A DNA stretch of 64,000 nucleotides from Actinomadura alba (GTDB taxonomy: Bacteria > Actinomycetota > Actinomycetes > Streptosporangiales > Streptosporangiaceae), in contig NZ_JABVEC010000014.1 in NCBI RefSeq assembly GCF_014323705.1, positions 124,001 through 188,000 on the forward strand, read 5' to 3'. Made by a program: the position numbers and the translations under genes. The notes under the pieces are model-generated. The model searched no databases. It was not told the origin of the DNA and was given only the letters and a program-made list of their open reading frames with translations. This document shows positions 61,389-64,000 of this stretch, piece by piece. Each line of letters begins with the position of its first letter. Within the stretch, counting starts at the first letter, position 1.

Positions 61389-63418
61389 CCGCGACGGCGT
61401 ACGCGCCGACGGTCGGTGACGTAGACGTCACCGGGGACGGCGCGCAGAGCGTCATCGGCACGACGGTCAGCGGCGACCTCGTCCAGAGCCAGGTGAAGTA
61501 CGTGCGCGGGCGCCCGGCGTTCTACCTCAGCGCCAGCGATATCACCGACCGGGTGGCGAGCTACGTGCCCGCGGGCAACCACGATCTGATCGTGAAGACT
61601 CTCGAGGCCAGCCATGCCGTCTGCCTCACGGGACCGCCCGGATGCGGCCGCGAGACCACGGCCATCGCCGCCCTCCGCGAGCTGCGCTCCGACATCCGAA
61701 TCCGCCGGTTCTCTACCGACATAGAGGACATGGAGGAGATCGGCGCGAACGGCGCGTGCGGCTACGTGGTGCGAGGCGCGGATGAGGAGCCGGCACAGCT
61801 CAGCGGCCTGGTCGACGCCGTACGCGCCGCCGGCGCGTACCTGGTGGTGGTCGGCGACGAAGCCGAACAGGCGCGCCTCGGCATCATTCTGCGTTGCGTG
61901 GCGGTCGAGCCTCCCCATCCGGTGCAGGTCTACCGGCACCGGCTGATGCGCCGAGGGCTCGCCGACACCACGTGGCCGCACTGGAACGAAGCGTCCGCGC
62001 TGCTGGAGAACGTACTGCCGGCCGGCGCACGCCGCCTCGTCGATCTCATCGAGCAAGCTGAGCAGCGGGACGGCGGTATCGCGGCGCGGCAGGCGGACGT
62101 GGCACACGCGTTCCGGGGTTGGGCCGAGGAACTGCGCGCCTGGTTCAAGAAGCACCGGGAACCCCGCGACCGGGCTCTTCTCGTCGCGGCGGTCACGCTC
62201 GCTCCGATCGAGGAGACGCACGTCTACTCCGCCGCCTGGTCGCTCGCGCAGCGGCTTGAGATCACCAAGGACGGCGCGGGACTGGTGTGGTGTCCGGTGA
62301 CAGATCTGTGCAGTCTTCTGGAAGCCGAACGGGAGGACGACCGGATCGCCTTCCGCCGTGACGGCTATGCCGAGTCGGCGCTGCGGCACGTGTGGAACGA
62401 CTACCCGCTGACCCGCACGGATCTGCTCTCCTGGCTGGCGGCACTGCCCACGGACGAGGCCGTGCCAACTCGGCAGCGGAACAGACTCGTCGAGACCTTC
62501 GCGGACCTGGCCGCTGAGCACAGCGCGGCCGACCGTATCGCCGAGGCGGCACGGGCGTGGGCTGAGACGGGCCTGGCCGACCTGGCCTTCATCGCGCTCT
62601 CCCGCACGTGCCTCCACGCTCGTGTCGGTGGTCGCGTTCGCCGAACGCTCTACGACTGGTCGTACGCGGCGCGTACACCACAGACGCTGAAGCTGACCAT
62701 CGCCCGGGTTTGCGAGCCCCTCGGCCAGACGTACCCTTCAATCGCCCTGACCCGGCTCAAGCACCTGGCTACGAACGGTGACGCTCAGGTCGTAGGTGAA
62801 GTGATCAGCGCCGCGCTGAGCCTGGCGTCGCACCAACGCCGGCAGGTGCTCGCGGCGGCACTCGACTGGAGTTCGGGCAAGGGCGGCGCGAACCTTTCGG
62901 ACAAGGCGCGGGAGCGCCGGATCCGCGCGGGCGTGACGATCTTCCTCCACATGGCGGGGTGGGTCTCTCCGTCCGGCCTGCCCGAGATGCTGGACGGGGC
63001 TGAGGCCATCGATCCGCTGAGGTGCGCCACGGCGTGGAGGGCGGCACTGCACACCCGTGGCGGCAGACTCGGAGAGCGGGACCCCGGGTTCGAGGACACC
63101 ATCCATCGATGGCTGGACGCCGCGGTGCGCCGTCCCATGCTGCGCGAGCGACTCGTGTGCGCCTTCGTCGCGGCGGCGATGCCGCACCCGATGCCGTCGG
63201 TGTACGGGCTGGGGCTCGCGGAGACCGATCCGGCGACCTCGAAGATCATGATCGATATGGTGCGGAGCTGGGCGGCGCTGGACAGCACGGATGCGGTCCG
63301 CAGGGAGATCAAGGAGGACATCGTCATACCGCTCACGCGTCCGTGGTGGCTGCGGCTGCTCAAGGTCCTGTACGTGTGGCTGCGGACGCTGGTCATGGCG
63401 GCTCGACGATCAGGTTGA
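61385..63418 (+). CDS. STAND-like P-loop ATPase with N-terminal docking motif
   Basis: 677 aa. The N-terminus has GDVDVTGDGAQSVIGTTVSG, the counterpart of the cyclase C-terminal motif. The P-loop is 'CLTGPPGCGRETTAIAAL' (about 80-97), with Arg where Lys is usual, as in several actinobacterial conflict-system ATPases from memory. 'AYLVVVGDEAE' may be Walker B. The long C-terminal part (about 250-620) is helical repeat-like. The final 'RPWWLRLLKVLYVWLRTLVM' could be a membrane helix. It is probably an effector or switch ATPase controlled by the upstream cyclase. Function unknown. Confidence 0.65.
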   Translation: MTATAYAPTVGDVDVTGDGAQSVIGTTVSGDLVQSQVKYVRGRPAFYLSASDITDRVASYVPAGNHDLIVKTLEASHAVCLTGPPGCGRETTAIAALRELRSDIRIRRFSTDIEDMEEIGANGACGYVVRGADEEPAQLSGLVDAVRAAGAYLVVVGDEAEQARLGIILRCVAVEPPHPVQVYRHRLMRRGLADTTWPHWNEASALLENVLPAGARRLVDLIEQAEQRDGGIAARQADVAHAFRGWAEELRAWFKKHREPRDRALLVAAVTLAPIEETHVYSAAWSLAQRLEITKDGAGLVWCPVTDLCSLLEAEREDDRIAFRRDGYAESALRHVWNDYPLTRTDLLSWLAALPTDEAVPTRQRNRLVETFADLAAEHSAADRIAEAARAWAETGLADLAFIALSRTCLHARVGGRVRRTLYDWSYAARTPQTLKLTIARVCEPLGQTYPSIALTRLKHLATNGDAQVVGEVISAALSLASHQRRQVLAAALDWSSGKGGANLSDKARERRIRAGVTIFLHMAGWVSPSGLPEMLDGAEAIDPLRCATAWRAALHTRGGRLGERDPGFEDTIHRWLDAAVRRPMLRERLVCAFVAAAMPHPMPSVYGLGLAETDPATSKIMIDMVRSWAALDSTDAVRREIKEDIVIPLTRPWWLRLLKVLYVWLRTLVMAARRSG

Positions 63419-63629
63419 GCAGCGGAGATCGGGTACCTGACGGCGGACAGGGCGCAGGCCTGGGTGCCGTTGGGAAGGCGTTGGCGTTCTGTCCGGGCAG
63501 ACGACAGGGATGGGATGACCGGATCTGGTCGCTTTCGTCCTGATAAGTCACCCGGGGTCGGCCTCCGTACGTCCTACGGGTGAAATCGGGGGTGGGCCCA
63601 CCTTCTCCCCTACTGAAGGCGAGAAGGCT

Positions 63630-64000
63630 GTGCAGGTAAGACGTGTAGTGATCAGTGCTGCCATCAGCGCTGCCCTGGTGGCGGCGATGATGCCGTCGGG
63701 CGGCGTCGCGGCCGCGGCGGGCGAACCTCGGCAGGTCAAAGCGGCGGCCAAGGTGACCAGAGACTTCAATGGCGACGGTTACCAGGACATGGCCATTGGC
63801 GCTCCGAACGGAACGGTGGGCGGCAAGACCGGCGCCGGTTACGTCACCGTCGTGTACGGCTCCAGGTCCGGGCTGGACACGAGCAGGCATCAGGTCGTCA
63901 GCCAGGACGAACCCGGCGTTCCGGGCCCGGCCGAACCGAACGCGGGGTTCGGGACCTCGGTCGCGGCCGGCGACCTCAACGGAGACGGGTACGCCGACCT
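63630..64000 (+). CDS. Secreted FG-GAP-repeat (integrin-like) protein, 5' part
   Basis: GTG 63630 with GAGAAGG upstream; open to the window edge (123 residues seen). A signal peptide 'VVISAAISAALVAAMMPSGGVAAAA' is followed by FG-GAP repeats: 'DFNGDGYQDMAIGAPNGTVGG' split over the first repeat, and 'GFGTSVAAGDLNGDGYADL' at the edge. The D-x-N-x-D-G calcium sites are clear. These secreted seven-blade propeller proteins are common in actinomycetes and likely bind ligands at the cell surface. The 211 bases before it hold no recognised element. Confidence 0.8.
   Translation, partial: MQVRRVVISAAISAALVAAMMPSGGVAAAAGEPRQVKAAAKVTRDFNGDGYQDMAIGAPNGTVGGKTGAGYVTVVYGSRSGLDTSRHQVVSQDEPGVPGPAEPNAGFGTSVAAGDLNGDGYAD

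Overview
The window is about 70% G+C and carries whiA, opcA, rbpA, three XRE-DUF397 regulator pairs and the block gap-pgk-tpiA-secG / uvrC-rapZ-yvcK-whiA / uvrA. This is the central-metabolism locus of a sporulating-type actinomycete. Gene content fits the Streptosporangiales/Thermomonosporaceae or a relative. That placement is inference; no rRNA or other taxonomic marker is present.

Region 1 (1-30 kb) is mostly conserved core. It holds the 3' end of a glucose-6-phosphate isomerase, then a divergent isomerase paralogue lacking the usual motifs, then zwf-opcA-pgl, all overlapping or nearly so. A mixed stretch follows: carboxymuconolactone decarboxylase homologue, ACT-GNAT acyltransferase, methyltransferases, glyA, an ArsR-like regulator and an M23 peptidase. 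The minus-strand glycolytic operon gap-pgk-tpiA-secG-rbpA comes next, with two tandem DasR-type sites upstream. An asparagine-synthetase-like gene lacking the glutaminase cysteine, and a truncated copy of it, sit between gap and whiA. Then come the overlapping uvrC-rapZ-yvcK-whiA operon, an MscS channel, a lipid-anchored Rieske protein and uvrA.

Region 2 (30-46 kb) is accessory. It includes an SPFH protein and a compact type III PKS / methyltransferase / flavoprotein cluster divergent from a UbiA prenyltransferase. A rhodanese gene abuts a GlxA-type regulator that has lost its N-terminal half. Three divergent regulator/target pairs have visible palindromic operators: HxlR/YceI, TetR/MFS and TetR/DUF5701. 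A stand-alone LigD-type primase-polymerase and a HEAT-like protein end the stretch.

Region 3 (46-64 kb) is the most unusual. A frameshifted lipoprotein and an RsbW-like ATPase locus lead to the second XRE-DUF397 pair. Next is a translationally coupled RiPP cluster of somewhat lower G+C. Its 127-aa precursor has seven consecutive aromatic-X-Asn/Asp triplets. It is followed by a fused 2-oxoglutarate oxygenase/radical SAM-SPASM enzyme, a JmjC-type oxygenase and a decayed tetrapyrrole-methylase-family gene. The layout predicts a multiply cyclophane-bridged and hydroxylated peptide. After unknown proteins and the third XRE-DUF397 pair comes a Crp/Fnr regulator - nucleotidyl-cyclase-like protein - STAND-like ATPase cassette. 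The cyclase C-terminus and ATPase N-terminus share a short docking-like motif, which suggests a signalling or defence module. The window ends inside a secreted FG-GAP-repeat protein gene.
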